DNA of 64,000 bases. Origin: Oscillatoria sp. SIO1A7. Lineage in GTDB: Bacteria > Cyanobacteriota > Cyanobacteriia > Cyanobacteriales > Laspinemataceae. The notes under the pieces are model-generated. The model was given only the letters and a program-made list of their open reading frames with translations, did not search any database and was not told where the DNA came from. Below are positions 1 to 15,000 of the stretch, one piece after another. The DNA lies in NCBI GenBank assembly GCA_010672965.1, contig JAAHFN010000013.1, positions 61,739-125,738 of the forward strand, given 5' to 3'. The position numbers and the translations under genes were made by a program. Every line of letters starts with the position of its first letter. The stretch's first letter is position 1.

Positions 1-2
1 GA

Positions 3-3000
3 ATCGCCTCAGCCCCAGTTGAAATACGCGCAATTTTAGACGCTACGCCGCCAGCAGTAATATTCGGCTTAGCTCCATCAGACGACACGCCGCCAGTCGG
101 AGACTCGGCAACCGAAATATCGCCGGTAACTTTAGCGGGGGAAACGGAACCGAGTAGCAAAGTTGTTTTGCTCGAAACAGGCGAAGAGCAAATAGCGGAC
201 GAAACCGGTAAATTTCAATTCTCCGGCGTGGCACTGGTTCTCGGAGAAAATCCCTTTAACTTAGAAGTCACCGATGCGGCGGGCAACAAAACCCAAACAA
301 CCTCTACCATTACCCACGGAGCCTCAAAACCAGTTATTGTCGCAGCCCTAGCGAACGATACGGGAATTTCCGACAGCGACAAAATTACCAAAGATGCCAC
401 CATAGCGGGCTCTGTTGCCGACGAAAGCCCAATATCCAAGTTAGTGGCTCGTTTCGAGGGTCGCCCCCTACATGAAATAACCGACCTAATCTCTGACGGC
501 AACTTCTCCTTAAATTTAGAAAAATTAGAAGAAATTTATGGAGAAACCCTGCCCGACGGCACCCATACCTTATCCCTGCAAGCGACAGACTCAAACGGCA
601 ATCTATCGGACAAATACGAGCTAACCTTTACTCTAGACTCTACTGCGCCGACAGTCATATTTGGCTTAGCTCCCGATTTCGACACGCCGCCGGATGGAGA
701 TGGAATAACGACAATTTCGCCGGTGACATTATCGGGACAGACCGAGGCCGGCGCGGCAGTGGTTCTGGCCGAAACAGGAACGACCGTTACTGCCAACGAT
801 GGAGGAGAATTTGACTTCAGCCAAGTCGAGCTGGAATTGGGATCTAACTCTTTCTCAGTCCAAGCCACGGATCTAGCCGGGAATGTAGGCTCTGGCCAGC
901 AAGCTATTATTCGCAACGAGCCGGATGCGACGCCGCCGATTATTAGCATCGGGCTGGCCAACGATACCGGAATTTCCGACAGCGACAAGATTACTTCCTC
1001 TGCTGAAATAACTGGGACTATAACAGAAGAAAGCGCTATTTCCCAAGTGGTGGCTGCCTTTAACGACAGCACCGACTGGTTAGATATAACTTCTTACTTA
1101 AAACCGGATAATAGCTTCGACTATACCGAAGCGATTCTGGCAGAAATATTCGGCAGCTCGCCCTTGCCCGACGGCAGCCATACCCTCAAGCTGCGAGCAA
1201 CAGACGATCGCGGCAACCTCTCAGAAGTAGCGGAATTCGAGTTTGTCCTGGATACGGTAATTGAAGGCAGCTTCGGTTTAGACCCAGCTTTCGATACAGA
1301 ACCTGCCGGCGACGGGCAAACGGAACTGGAAACAGTGACTCTGACCGGGGAAACCGAGGCGGGAGCGAGGATAGTTCTCCAGGATTCTTCAACCAATGCT
1401 TCCGACAGCGGATCTTTCCAATTCTCCGGCATCGGCTTGCAACTGGGAGCAAACGAATTTGAAATAGTTATCTCCGATGCAGCGGGTAACGAGCTGACTC
1501 TCAATAAAGTATTTACCCGAGTAGAAATATTCTCGGATACGGAGCCGCCGGTAATTAGTCTGGGCTTGCAAGAAGATACCGGAATTTCCGACAGCGACTC
1601 GATAACCAACAATCCCACCATAGTCGGCAAAGCAGTAGATGCCAGTTATGTAGCGCGCCTAGAAGCCAATTTAAACAACCAAGTCCTTAGCGCCGACATT
1701 ATTACTGACCTAGAGCCAGATGGTAGTTTTGTTTTGGATGGCGATCGCCTAGCTACCATATTGGGCAGTTCTCTACTTGACGGAAACTACGAGCTGTCAG
1801 TGCTGGGATACGACGAACATGGCAATCGCTCCGAGCCCGTAGAGTTCTCCTTCGTTCTCGATACTCAATTGCCAGAGATAGACTTCGGCTTAGCGCCCGA
1901 TTTCGATACCGCGCCCGCCGGAGACGGGGAAACTTTGTTGCAGACCGTAGCTTTAGCGGGGCAAACGGAAGCGGGAAATACCGTTACTCTGGTCTCCGCC
2001 GGCGGCGTTACCCTGCAGGCCGACGAGTTTGGGGCGTTTGTCTTCCCGGGAATCGATCTGGAATTGGGGCAAAACGACTTTAAAGTAGAAGTCAGCGACA
2101 TTGCCGGAAATAAGAGTTCTCTAGAAAAAGCAGTTACCCGCATAGAAGCTCCGCTATCTGACGACATCATACTGCGGGAAGAAAATAACTTCAGCACCAC
2201 CTACTCTCAGGCTATAGAAATTTCGGCGCTTCCCTCGACTCTGAGTTTTACAATTGCCGATTTGTCTTTTGACGAGACAGACCCAGCAGCGATTAACGAT
2301 GCTTTTGAAGTCGCCCTGCTAGATGCCGATGGCAATTCCCTAGTCCATACTATTGCTCCGAGCCGCAATGCCTTCTTCAACCTGACCGAAGGGGAAACTC
2401 CTTTACTGGGAGCGGGGGCAACTTACGACGAGGCTACTGGAAGGGCGAGCCTGAACCTGCAAGGAATCTCCGCCGGAACCAATGCCACTTTGCTCTTCCG
2501 CTTGGTCAACGACGATAGCGACACCACCACTACCGCTACCATTCGGGATATTTATCTGACCGGCGCGGCGGTGGGCGAACCGCCCTTAATTCCCGGTTCC
2601 GGCGATTCGGAAATAAATCCAATATCTGCAACTCAATTCTCGCAACTGTCAGATATTTCGGCAAGCTCCAGCCCGGAATACGGCACCAGCAGCTTCAACA
2701 GCTCCACCTCAGAACTGCACGCCGAGCTAGCCCTACGCAATCAAGGGAACTATGCAGTAAATGGACCGTTATTGGTAGCGGTGACAAATATTAGCGACCC
2801 CAGGGTTCTCGTTCGCGATGCCGATGGCTTGACCCCAGAAGGATTGCCATACTATAACTTCAGCAATTTGCTTGCAGGAGAACGCTTAGAGCAGAACGAA
2901 CTGACCGACAGCGGCAGTCTGGTATTTTACAATCCCAACGAAGTTCAATTTACCTACGACCTGAAAATACTGGGCGAATTGAATGCCGGACCGAATATCG

Positions 3001-6000
3001 AGACGGAGCCCGTCGTAGAAATAATTGGCGGTCTGAACTACAGCTACGATGTAGATGCCTCGCACCCGCAAGACCAAACTTTAACTTACGAACTGCTAGC
3101 GGCTCCTGCTGCCATGACGATTGATTCCGACAGCGGGTTAATCGCCTGGGAGACCAAAGCACAAGAAGATATTGCCAACCACGCTATCTCCATCCAAGTT
3201 ACCGACGAGCTTGGGCAAACGGATATCCAAACCTTCACCCTCGCCGTTATCGAAACGCCCCCCAATCGTCCGCCTATCTTCACTTCTACTCCAGTGGTGG
3301 ATGCTTGGATTAACCAGCTCTATACCTACGATTCGGAAGCCCGCGACCCCGACCAAGACCCCCTAACCTACGACCTAATTGTAGGGCCGGAAGGGTTGAC
3401 CGTTAACTCCTCCACCGGCGCAGTAGAATGGACGCCGCCCCCCGTCTTGGTATTAGGAGATACGGTTCTCGGTCGCACCAGCGTGCCCGGAGAAAAAGAC
3501 GAATTTACCTTTAGCGGCATTCAGGGTCAGCGCATCTATTTCGATTCATTGCAATATAGCGGCAATGCCTGGGATTGGAACTTCGATGTCTATGGTCCGA
3601 GCGGCCAGAACGTACTCGACACAAACCTTAATTTTTATAACTATCGCTATGAATTCAACCAGAATATTATTACTTTGCCGGAAAACGGCAATTATCGCAT
3701 CGTCGTTAATAGTACCGGAGATAAAACGGGCAGCTACGGGTTCAGCACCATAGACTTGGGTCAGGTTCCCGAGGCTCCCTTCGATACGGTTATCAACGGC
3801 ATCCTCAGCCCCGGTTCTGAAGACGACATCTTCCGCTTCACGGGCAATGCCGGTCAAAAACTATTTATAGACAGCCTGAATAAGAGCGGCGGCACTCTAG
3901 ATTGGAAGCTCTTCGGTCCCGATAACAAACAAGTATCGTCTAACGGTTTTACCGATGTAGAGCTGCATCTCCCCGCTGACGGCGAGTATCTGCTGGCATT
4001 AAGGGGGAACTCTGACTTTACCGATACGACGCGCTATTCTTTCGAGATTATTACGCCGGACGAGACAACCACAGAAATTGCAGTCGGCGACAACCAGAAT
4101 CCCAATACCGTTTATGGCTCAATTGACGAAAAAGGCGAGGAAGATTACTATACCTTTACCGGGAGCCCCGGACAGCGCATCTACTTCGATCGCCTCTCCC
4201 TAGAAAATAACTATCAGACCGCCAATATTTACAGTCCCAGCGGGCAACTCGTCTTAACTAACGGATTTGAAAACACTACCGACAAAGCTCCATTCGCTTT
4301 AAAAGAGAGCGGCACCTATCGGGTAGAGATAGATGCTAGCCTAGAAAACACCGGCAGCTACAGCTTCAGCATCCTCGACATGGATTTATCGACGGAAATC
4401 CAGAAGGATGCCCCCATCTCTGGCACCCTAGACCCGGGTTGGGAAACTCACCTCTACCATTTTGACGGAAGCGAAGGAGAGCGCCTGTATCTGGATAGCC
4501 CTGGAGGCACAGGGGGCGCTAACTGGACGCTCTACGATTCTGGCAATGAGGAAATTGGCCATGACGGCCTAGACCGCGATATTGAGTTGGTATTGCCAAC
4601 AACAGATACCTATACTCTGGCAATCCGAGGCCATAACGCCAATTCCGTTACTTACTCCTTCGAGGTCATCACTCCCGACCTAGAGGAGAAAGCTCTAAAC
4701 TTTGGCGATGAAATATCCAGCACTATTGGCGAAAAAGGCGAGCGGGATCTCTATACATTTACCGGCAGCAAAGGACAGCGCTTGTTCCTGGACGCCCTGC
4801 TAGAGACGTATAACATTCAGGCTACTTTAGTCAGTCCCAGCGGCACCACGGTTTGGGGTGGCATAGGACTGTCTGGGGATGCAAGTCGCCATCCAGTAAT
4901 TCTCCCAGAAGACGGAACCTACGAACTAACTATCGATGGCTCCCTGGAAACAACCGGCAACTATAGCTTCCGACTGCTAGACATAACCGATTCGGACTTA
5001 TCTCCTCTGCTGTCAATGGAGACTCCCAAGGAGGGTTCTCTCAATCCCGGTACTTCCATCCAGTTCTACCGATTTGTTGGCACCGAAGGAAGTCGCATCT
5101 ACTTCGACAGCCAAGGCAACTCCCCGAGTACCAGTTGGCGTCTCTACGGACCGGCGAACAACGAACTATACAAAGAATCTCTTAACTTCGACTTCGAGCA
5201 GGTGCTGCCGGGAGATGGCACTTACTACCTAATGCTGCGGGGAGAAAATAGCACCCCCGTCAACTACAAGATTCAGCTCGTCGAAACCACTCCAGCGCCT
5301 ACATCCCTTTCTTTTACAAATCCGACAAATCCGACGATAGGCGATATCGGCAAGCTCGGAGAGCAAGACATCTATACCTTTACTGGCTCTGTAGGCGAAA
5401 CCCTTTACTTCGACCCGCGCCAGGGGAACAGTAATATCAAAGTTACGATAAAAGCCCCGGGGGGGAAAAAGGTTTTTGACGACCATACCGGAACCGATGG
5501 CGCTCCCATCCACCTGATGGAATCGGGTACTTACGAGCTGACAGTTGACGGCAATACCGACAATACCGGGGCTTACAGTTTCCTCCTCTCCAAATATCCT
5601 GCGGTTCCGCAGCAGATCGCCTCGTTAACTGACGGTCTCTCATTAGCTGGCAGCCTCAATGCCAAGGAAACCGCCCTCTATCAATTTAGCGGCACTGCAG
5701 GACAGCAGTTCGAGCTGGCTAGCGGAGCCCCAACCCAGGGCGCAGACTGGGTACTGTATGCTCCCACAACTCTCAAAAACAATAAGTATGAAGTCCTGTC
5801 CGCAGCTCTGAACGGACAAAATACTACCGGGATGCTGCCCGTTGACGGGACTTATACCCTAGCCCTGCGCAGCGATTCCGATAATGCCCTTACCTATAAC
5901 CTCCAAGTCAATGACATATCGCCCGAACCAGTAACTAACAATATAGAAACCATCCGCGAAGGTAGTATTGCAGCTCCTGGCGAAATAGATTCCTATTCCT

Positions 6001-9000
6001 TTACTGCCAACGCGGGCACTTTGGTGCTATTTGACAGCCTGGATAACAATAGCCGTAACATTACGACCAAGATATCTGACCCCGACGGCAAAAACAGCGT
6101 CTTTTCTCATAACTTTGATACTTACCGAGACAACGATAATGTCTATCAGTTAACCAAGACGGGAACTTACACCATAGAAACTTATGGGCACTGGAACGCC
6201 ACCGGAGACTATCGCTTTAAGCTAGTTGACTTTACGAAAGCAGAAGAGCTGATTTTAAATCGGGATTATCTGGATGTATCGCTCTCGCCCCTAGAGACCA
6301 AAGCCTATAAATTTACCGCCAGCGCCGGTCAAAAAATCTGGCTCGATGGCTTAAATACCAGCAATCCCAGCGTAACGGCGTTTTTGTTCAATTCCAGCGG
6401 TCGCCAAATTGGTTCCCACAATAACTTAACCACCGATATAAACCTAAAAGCTCTCGAAGCTCCGGGAGAGTATTATTTGGTGCTGCGCTCCAATAATACC
6501 TCGGCGACTACGGCCAGCTTCCGCCTGCTTGACGATACAAGCGCTACCCCAATCCTTCAAAACGCCAACAATATAACGGGCAATTTCGGAGCCAGCGATC
6601 GCGAAAGCTTCTTATACAAGATTGATGGCCGCAAAGGCGAGCGACTTTATTTCGACCGAATTGACGGCGATGCCAACAATAACTACTATCTCTACGCTCC
6701 TGACGGAAGCCAAGTTTTATCAAAAGGGTTTGCCTACGATGAAGAAGTGGAACTTCCAAGCGACGGCCAATATACTTTGGTCGCTGCGGGGTCGGGAGGC
6801 AGCAATAAGAACTACACTCTCCAAGTCTTAAGCCCCAACAATCGGGAGTCTTCCTTTAAGATTGGCGAGGATATCGTTACCTGGGCTATTAGCTCTTTTG
6901 GCCAGCAAGATACCTATACCTTTGAAGGAACGGAAGGTCAGCGGCTCTGGTTCGACAGTCTGGCAGGGGTAGCTAACATCAACGCGGACTTATACAGCCC
7001 GACGGGTGAAAATATATGGGGTTGGAGAGGTCAAGCACTTAACGCCGATCGCCTTCCCACAACACTGAAAGAAACCGGCACTTACCGCCTGGTTGTAGAT
7101 GCTACCAACGACAACATCGGCAATTACAGCTTCCGTTTCCTCGACCTTGCCTCTGGCACCGAAACCGGCACAGATCAAGACATTGAAGGCAGCTTTGACC
7201 TCGACCTTGGGGGGCGAGATGCTCGTATCTACCGCTTCAAAAATACTGAAAAAGATCTATCTCTCTATTTCGATAGTTTAAAAGGAGACAGCAACAACAA
7301 ATACTATCTCTACGATCCCGACGGAAAACAAGTTTTCTCTTACAACTTCGGCTCCGACTACGAACTAGAGAAACCAATCGTAAAAGCCGAGGGAGAATAC
7401 GTTCTGGTTTTAGAGGGGACGGGTCAGGCCAATACGGAATACGGGCTGCGGATGGTAACCCCCGAGACAATTACCGTACCTTATACGATTGGGGACGTTA
7501 TCGACAGCTCCATCGACGAAAAAGGCGAACGAGATATCTACAGTTTCCAGGGAACTCCCGGCCAACAGCTCTGGTTCGACAGCCTGACAAGTACGAGCAG
7601 TATTAATGCACGCTTATACAGCCCGACGGGCAAAGATATATGGGGTTGGAGAGGTCAAGGGGTTAATGGCGATCGCCTTCCCACGATTCTAGATGAGGCC
7701 GGGACTTACCGCTTGGTGGTAGATGGTTCCAATGCTACTACGGGAGCTTACAGCTTCCGCCTCTTGGACTTGGCTGCTGCTACGGAGACTTTTACAGGCC
7801 AACCAATTGCTGGGGATTTTGGCAGTACCGGACGCGAGACCCATATCTATTACTTCGACGCTTCCGAGGGTCAATATCTATATTTCGATCGCACCAAAGG
7901 AGGTAATGGTAACTACTATCTCTACGATCGCAATGGCAAGAGCCTTTTCTCCCGGGCAAAGAACTTGGCTTACGACTACGAAGGAGAAGAGACGACCGTT
8001 CCCTTGGATGGGGAATACGTTCTGGTTGTATCCGGGGCGGGACAGGCTAACAACGAGTACGAGCTGACAGTCGTTGCGCCTCCCAATGCGATCGTCACCC
8101 CTTATACGATTGGGGAAACCATTTCCGGCACCATTGACGAGGTAGGGGAAAAGGATACTTACAGTTTTGAGGCAAAAGGAGGCCAACAGTTTTTCTTTGA
8201 TGGCTTGCCCTCTTCGACTAGCTCTTTGACCGTCAGGCTCCTAGACGAAAGCGGCAAAGAAGTTTGGAGCGGCTGGCAGTATGCCCATAGCGATCGCCAG
8301 CCATTTACTCTCATAGAAGAGGGAACTTATAGCTTGGTGGTGGATGGGAGTAACGACATTACCGGCCTAAACTACAGTTTCCGGTTGCTCGACGTAGCGA
8401 AGGCAACGCCCCTAGAACTAAGCCAGCAGGGAACTGTTATTTCCGGCAACTTCCTCGGCGCTACGGGACTCGAAGCCAGCTTGTATCGGTTCTCTGGCGA
8501 CGAAGGGGACGAGCTATACTTTGACCGAATTCAGGGGAATAAGAATGACAACTATACTCTCTACGATGCTACAGGCAAATTGCTATTCCCCTACCCCTAC
8601 GCCCGTAGTTTTGATTCGGATATCGAATTCACCCTGCCTTATACCGGCGATTACATTCTCGCCATCCGAGGCGGAAGCAATGCCGATAGCGTTTACGAGC
8701 TAGAAATCATCAAGCCATCAAGGGAGACTTTGCCTTTAAATTTGGGCTCGCTGACCAGCGGCGCTATTGATAAGGCCGGAGAAAAAGATATTTACACCTT
8801 TGATGGAACCGTAGGACAGAAGCTATTCTTTGACGCTCTTACTGGGAATAGTCAGTTGCGCGGAAAGTTATTTGCTCCATCGGGGGCGAAGATTGCCGAG
8901 AATTCCCTCGATCGCGATTGGACGCCGCTAACGGTGACAGAGGAGGGGACTTATAGCCTGGAAATTTATGGCAGCGGCGACTATACCGGGGCTTATAGTT

Positions 9001-12000
9001 TTGTGGCGAGCGATCGCTCCCAAGTCACTCCTCTAGAATTGGGCAGCCCCATAACAGATAACCTAGACCCGGGCAATGAAGCCGACTTGTATCGATTTGA
9101 CGGTAAGCAAGGCCAGGTATTGAACTTCGACCTGGATGCGACAAGTTGGCAAGGAGCGAACTGGACGCTATATGGGCCAGATAGTAAAGCGCTGGGCTCG
9201 CCAACTGACAGAAATCGAGACTTTAGCCTAGCGCTACCGGCGACGGGACTATATACCTTGGCCGTAGCTGGCAGCAGTACCGAGGCAGTCCCTTACAGTT
9301 TCACCGTCACCGACGAAACCCCAACCCCAGAAACAAACGCCGGACTGGGTACCCCCCACAGCGGAACTCTCGCAGCAAATAGCGTTGCAAAACACACCTT
9401 TGTAGCTTCTGCGGGCACGCAAATTTTCTTCGACAGCCTCTACAACAGCAACGGGAACATTCGCGCTCGGCTCTTTAACCCCGACGGCAGCCAAGCATTC
9501 TACAACCATTACTTGTTAGGCGACAGGTCCCCGGAAGTATTGCAGCAAACTGGCTCTTATACCCTGGAAGTCTATGGCCTTGGCGGTGCAAGCGACTATT
9601 ATGAATTCCGATTGCTAGAATTGCCCTGGGAAACCCCAGACCCAAAGAATAATGAGAATTCCCTGCAAATGGGGGTAACAGTCGAGGGTCAGATTGCCAA
9701 CGGACGGGCAACAGAAGTATTTAGCTTTACAGGCACCGCAGGGCAGCAAATTTTCTTCGATGGGATGACTGGAAGTGGGGGCACGAACATAGTAACGCCA
9801 AGATTAATAAGTCCCAGCGGCCAGCAGATATTTAATCTCGGCGACCCCAGCTATTCTTCTACAGACTCGGGTTTCTACGCGCTTACTGAGTCGGGAACCT
9901 ATAATCTCTTAATGATTGGGGGACAAAATAACCCCGCTTCCTATCGCTTCCAAATCCTCGACTTAGCTGAGGCCGAGCCCATAGAAATGAATCAGCGGAT
10001 TGAGGGCGCTATACAACCGGGCTCTGCTGCTAATTTCTACAAATTTAGCGGAACGGCGGAACAACACCTATTCTTTGACTCCCTGGCTGGAAGCTCGGCC
10101 AGGTGGAAACTCTACCGCTCGGGTTTCCAGCAGCCACTGAAGGATTACAGCATAAACACCGACTTTGAAGTCGAACTGCCTGAAGACGGAGAGTATGTTT
10201 TGGCAGCGTTTGGTAGCTCTGCAACGGCTACCAGTTACGCCTTCCAGGTGATGGTACCTGAATCTCCCTTGATGACAATTACTCCCGCAGATGGAGAAAG
10301 CGGCAGTAGCGACGAGGCTTTGGCTATTTATCCCGTTCAAATTGCGGTCAGCGACGGCCGAGGTGGTGAAGATAAGCAAGAATTCCGCATCCGAGTCGGT
10401 CCGGATCCAGAAAATACAGCGCCGATTATTGTTTCAGATCCGATTACCACCGACTACGATACTAGGCGCTATAAGTATCAAGTTGTTGCTACAGATACCG
10501 ACAACGACGACCTTACTTATATCCTGACTAATGGACCGAGCGACATGATAATCGATGCCGATACGGGCTCGATAGCTTGGGGAAATCCCGTGGCTGGCAT
10601 CCACGACGTAGAAGTGCGGGTTGAAGACAGTCGCGGTGGCGTCGATAGCCAAACCTTCCAGCTAGAAATTAGCGACAGTATCCCGGCATTGATTAAAGGA
10701 AGCGTATATCTGGATGTAGATGGCAATGGCTCTCGGCGAGTCACCAACCCAGGCAACATGACACCTCTGTCTCTGGGCATTACAGATCGTTTCCAAGACG
10801 ATTACACCGCCTACACTTTGGAGAAACCCAGGGGTATATCCGGAATTGCCTCAGCAATAACGTTTTTGGACGCTAACACAATGCTGGTAGCTGGCGGTGC
10901 TGCCAGCGGAGGCGGCGGATTCTTTAAAGTAAAAGTTCTGCGCGGAGAAGGCGGGCACGTCATTGGCTTCGACAATGATGCAGACCCAGAAAGCCCCTAC
11001 TTTGCTGAATTTTTTGCCGAAGCTCCCTACAATGACGCCAGCGTTGTTTCGACTCCCGAAGGCGCAATACTCGCCAATATGTGGCCTCCTTCTGGCGTGC
11101 ATATTCTTAAAGAAGGAGGGGCACCTAACGCAACTTTGCCAGAAGCATTAGGAGGGATGACCTTTGTCCCGGCGGGTTTGCCCGGAGAGGGGCAGCTCAA
11201 AGCAGTAGCCAAATGGCCGAACAGCACGTTCTACACGGTTAATTATTCCCAGGATGGAACTTTCCCCGACGGCAGTCCTAGCATCAAAATTGATTCTCTT
11301 GACGTTGAAACGGCTGTAGGAATCGGTCCGGGCTCCTTTATCTACCCACTTCTAGGCGCGCCAGAATTCGCCACCCCCGGCCTGCTGATGGCAGAATGGG
11401 ATGCTAACGGCATCTATGCCTATGAAGTTGACAGCGATGGCAACCCCATTGCCGCTAGCCGAGAATTGTTTATGCCCTACCACGGAGTCTGGGGAGCTAC
11501 CGTAGATCCGATTACGGGCGACTTCCTATTTACTCCCTGGAGTGGTGGTGGCGGAATTACCATTGTCCGAGGTCTGGGACAACCGGCCGATAACGAGCCA
11601 GGAATGCCGAATTGGCTCGTTTATATAGATAGTAATGAGAATGGAGTCCGGGATGCCGACGAGATTTTTACCCGTACTGATGAATGGGGAAATTATTCTT
11701 TTACCCTGGAACCGGGAAGCTACCGCATCGCTCAGGAGCTGCAAATAGGTTGGACTCAAACTTCCCCGGCAAGCTCCTACTACGACGTTGCCGTTGCTAG
11801 CGACGAAACGGCCTTTGGAATCGACTTTGGCAATGTCAAAGATAACAGCAATAACGATCCGAACCTGCCGCCAGAGTTCGCCAGCACGCCGCCAACACAG
11901 CCAGTGACATCTGAAGAGAAGTTCCTATACCAAGCAACTGCCACGGACTTGAATGGCGATGAGTTGAGTTTCGAGCTGGTCTCTCGGCCAAAAGGAATGG

Positions 12001-15000
12001 CTATTTCTCCCAACGGCCTGATTTCCTGGCGTCCCAATAGTGACTCGGTAGGCACCCATAACGTAATTGTCAAGGTGGAGGACGGTCGCGGCGGTACGGA
12101 CGTACAAAGCTTTGAGATAGAGGTAAAACAGGGGAACATCGCTCCCGTCTTTACTTCGATTGCACCAGAAGTTCGTCCTCAAGTTGGCAGGGAATTACAA
12201 TACCAGGCCAAAGCTCTCGATGCCGACGGAGATTCTCTGACTTACGAAATAGTCCCGAATTCTGTTATACCTTCTACATCGAAAAAGCCGGTCATTGATG
12301 CAAATACTGGCTTAGTGACTTGGACTCCTGCTAATGCCGACTTAGGCGCTAGCGGAAGTTTTACCGTCAAAGTAACTGATGGTAAAGGTGGAGAAGCGCG
12401 GCAGGCGATCGACTTCACAATTAACCCCACTCCAGTAGCTCCGCCCTTAACTATCGACACCATTCCGGCCACCGCAGCCCAACTGGGAATTCCCTACAGC
12501 TATCAATTGCCCGCAACTTCAAATAGCGGCAGTGCCCTACGCTTCAATCTGACAGAAGCACCAGCGGGAATGACTGTAGATAGCAGCGGACTGCTAACTT
12601 GGAATCCGAGCGAAGCAGGGGAATATTCTGTAGTCGTCGAAATCAGCGATGCTGCTGACAATAAGCTGATTCAATCCTGGACTTTGGCGGCGAGCGAGCA
12701 AGCAATTTCCCAACCGACAGCAGTAGTAACAGTAGATCCGTCTCAGCCGAATCAGCCGGCAGATATTAGCAGCAAGCCTCGCACCGAAGCGCGGATTGGT
12801 TCCACTTATTTCTATCAGCTAGAAGCAACCGACCCCGACGGCGACCCGCTGAACTTTAATTTGGCAGAAGCTCCTACGGGAATGACTGTAGATGCTTCTG
12901 GCCTGATTTCCTGGACGCCAACGGTTGCAGACTTCGGCCATAACGATGTAGTGGTAGAAATCGGCGACGGTCAATGGAATTCGGTTCAATCTTGGAGCTT
13001 GTTCGTCACCAACCAAACCACCAATCGAGCCCCGTCGATTACTTCGGTTCCCAATACCGTCACCAACTTAGAGCGACCCTATCAATACCAGTTAGAAGGG
13101 TTCGACCCGGATGGGGATTTCTTGCTCTGGACTTTGGCAGAAAACCCGTTAGGCATGGTACTCGACCCGCAGTCGGGAGCTTTGAGCTGGCAGCCAACTG
13201 CAACTCAAATTGGCTCGCATACAGTCAGGGTGTCGGCAGCAGACCCGCAGGGAAAATTGGTCGGTCAGGAATTCACTCTGACTGTCACGGGAATTAACGC
13301 CCCACCAGAAATAGTTTCTAGTCCTATTACTACTGCCGGATTGGGTCAGGATTATCGCTATCGGGTAGCTGCCACAGACCCGGAAAACGATACTTTGCAG
13401 TTTGGTTTGGGCTTGCGACCGGATGGGATGGCGATCGATGCCAACTCTGGTTTAATTTCCTGGACGCCGACTGCGGAACAAACTGGGGAATCCGTTGTAG
13501 AAGTCTTGGTTTACGACTCCCAGGGCGCTAGCAATACTCAGACCTATACGGTAGTTGTTGCCTCTTCAGCAGTCAATCGGGCTCCCGAGATTATCTCCAC
13601 TGCGGTTTATCTGGCAGATTCGGGCAGTCCTTATAACTATCAAGTTGTTGGCAGCGACCCGGATGGGGATGGGATTAACTATCAGTTGATTGCCGGTCCG
13701 ACGGGGATGGCAATTGATTCCTCTACTGGCCTGGTGACTTGGAGCAATCCGACTATCGGAACCCATCAAGTTGTTGTTGGGGCGGATGACGGAAGTTTGG
13801 GTGCGGCTCAGGGTTTTGCTCTGACTGTTCAAGATAATGCGGCTCCGGTTTTCGATAGTTCTTCTACTGCACCAACTGCGGCAGTTCCTAACGAGTTGTT
13901 TAGCTACGACGTGCGGGCGATCGACCCCAATGGCGGTTTGCTGACTTATCGTTTGGACGATGATTCGGTTGCCCGAGGGATGACTATTGACGAGTTGGGT
14001 CGCTTGCGCTGGACTCCTACGTTCTCGGATGTTGGCAGCTATCAAGTTACCGTGGAGGCAGTCGATGCTTTGGGTACTGCTGCTAGCCAGTCGTTTAATT
14101 TGACGGTTTCTGCGGATACTACCGCTCCGGTTGTTGAGGTGTTGCCAAGCGGCGTGTTTGTTGCTGACGGTAAGTTTGAAGTTCCTCTGGGCAGTCAGGT
14201 TACCTTCTTTACTAACGCTACGGACGATGTTGGCGTGGAAGGTTTGCAACTTTTTGTTGATGGCTCGCCGGTGACTCTAGACCGCAATGGAGTTGGGGTT
14301 GCTTCTGCTTCTACTTTGGGGACTTTGAATGCTCGGGCTGTGGCAGTTGATGCGGCAGGGAATCAGGGCGAGGATACTCTTGAGATTCGCGTTTACGACC
14401 CGTCGGATACTTCTGCTCCCTTCGTTGAATTATCTGATGCGATTTCCGAGGATTTGGTTACGGAGCCGAAGGAGATTGTCGGGACTGTTAGCGACCCGAA
14501 TTTGGATTACTACGTTCTGGAGGTTGCTCCTGCTGCTGGCGGGGAGTTTGTGGAGTTGTTCCGAGGTACCTCCTCGATAACGAATGGGTCTTTAGGTACT
14601 TTCGACCCGTCGGTGCTACAGAACGATACTTATATTCTGCGGTTGAGTGCTTTTGATTCCTCGGGTCAGGCTTCTACGGTGGAGCAAGAGGTGGATGTTG
14701 CCGGGGAGCTGAAGCTGGGTAATTTCCGCTTGTCGTTTACGGATTTACAGGTTCCGGTTTCGGGCATTCCGATTAGCGTTACTCGCACTTACGATACTTT
14801 GACTGCGGGACATCAGGATGACTTCGGCTATGGCTGGCGCTTGGAGTTCCGGGATACGGATTTGCGGACTTCCGTGGGTCGCGACGAACTGTACGAGCAG
14901 ACTGGTATCGGTTCGGTGGCGTTTAAGGAGGGGACGCGGGTTTACGTTACTCTCCCGGGTGGCAAGCGGACTGGCTTTACTTTTAAGCCGGTTATGGATC

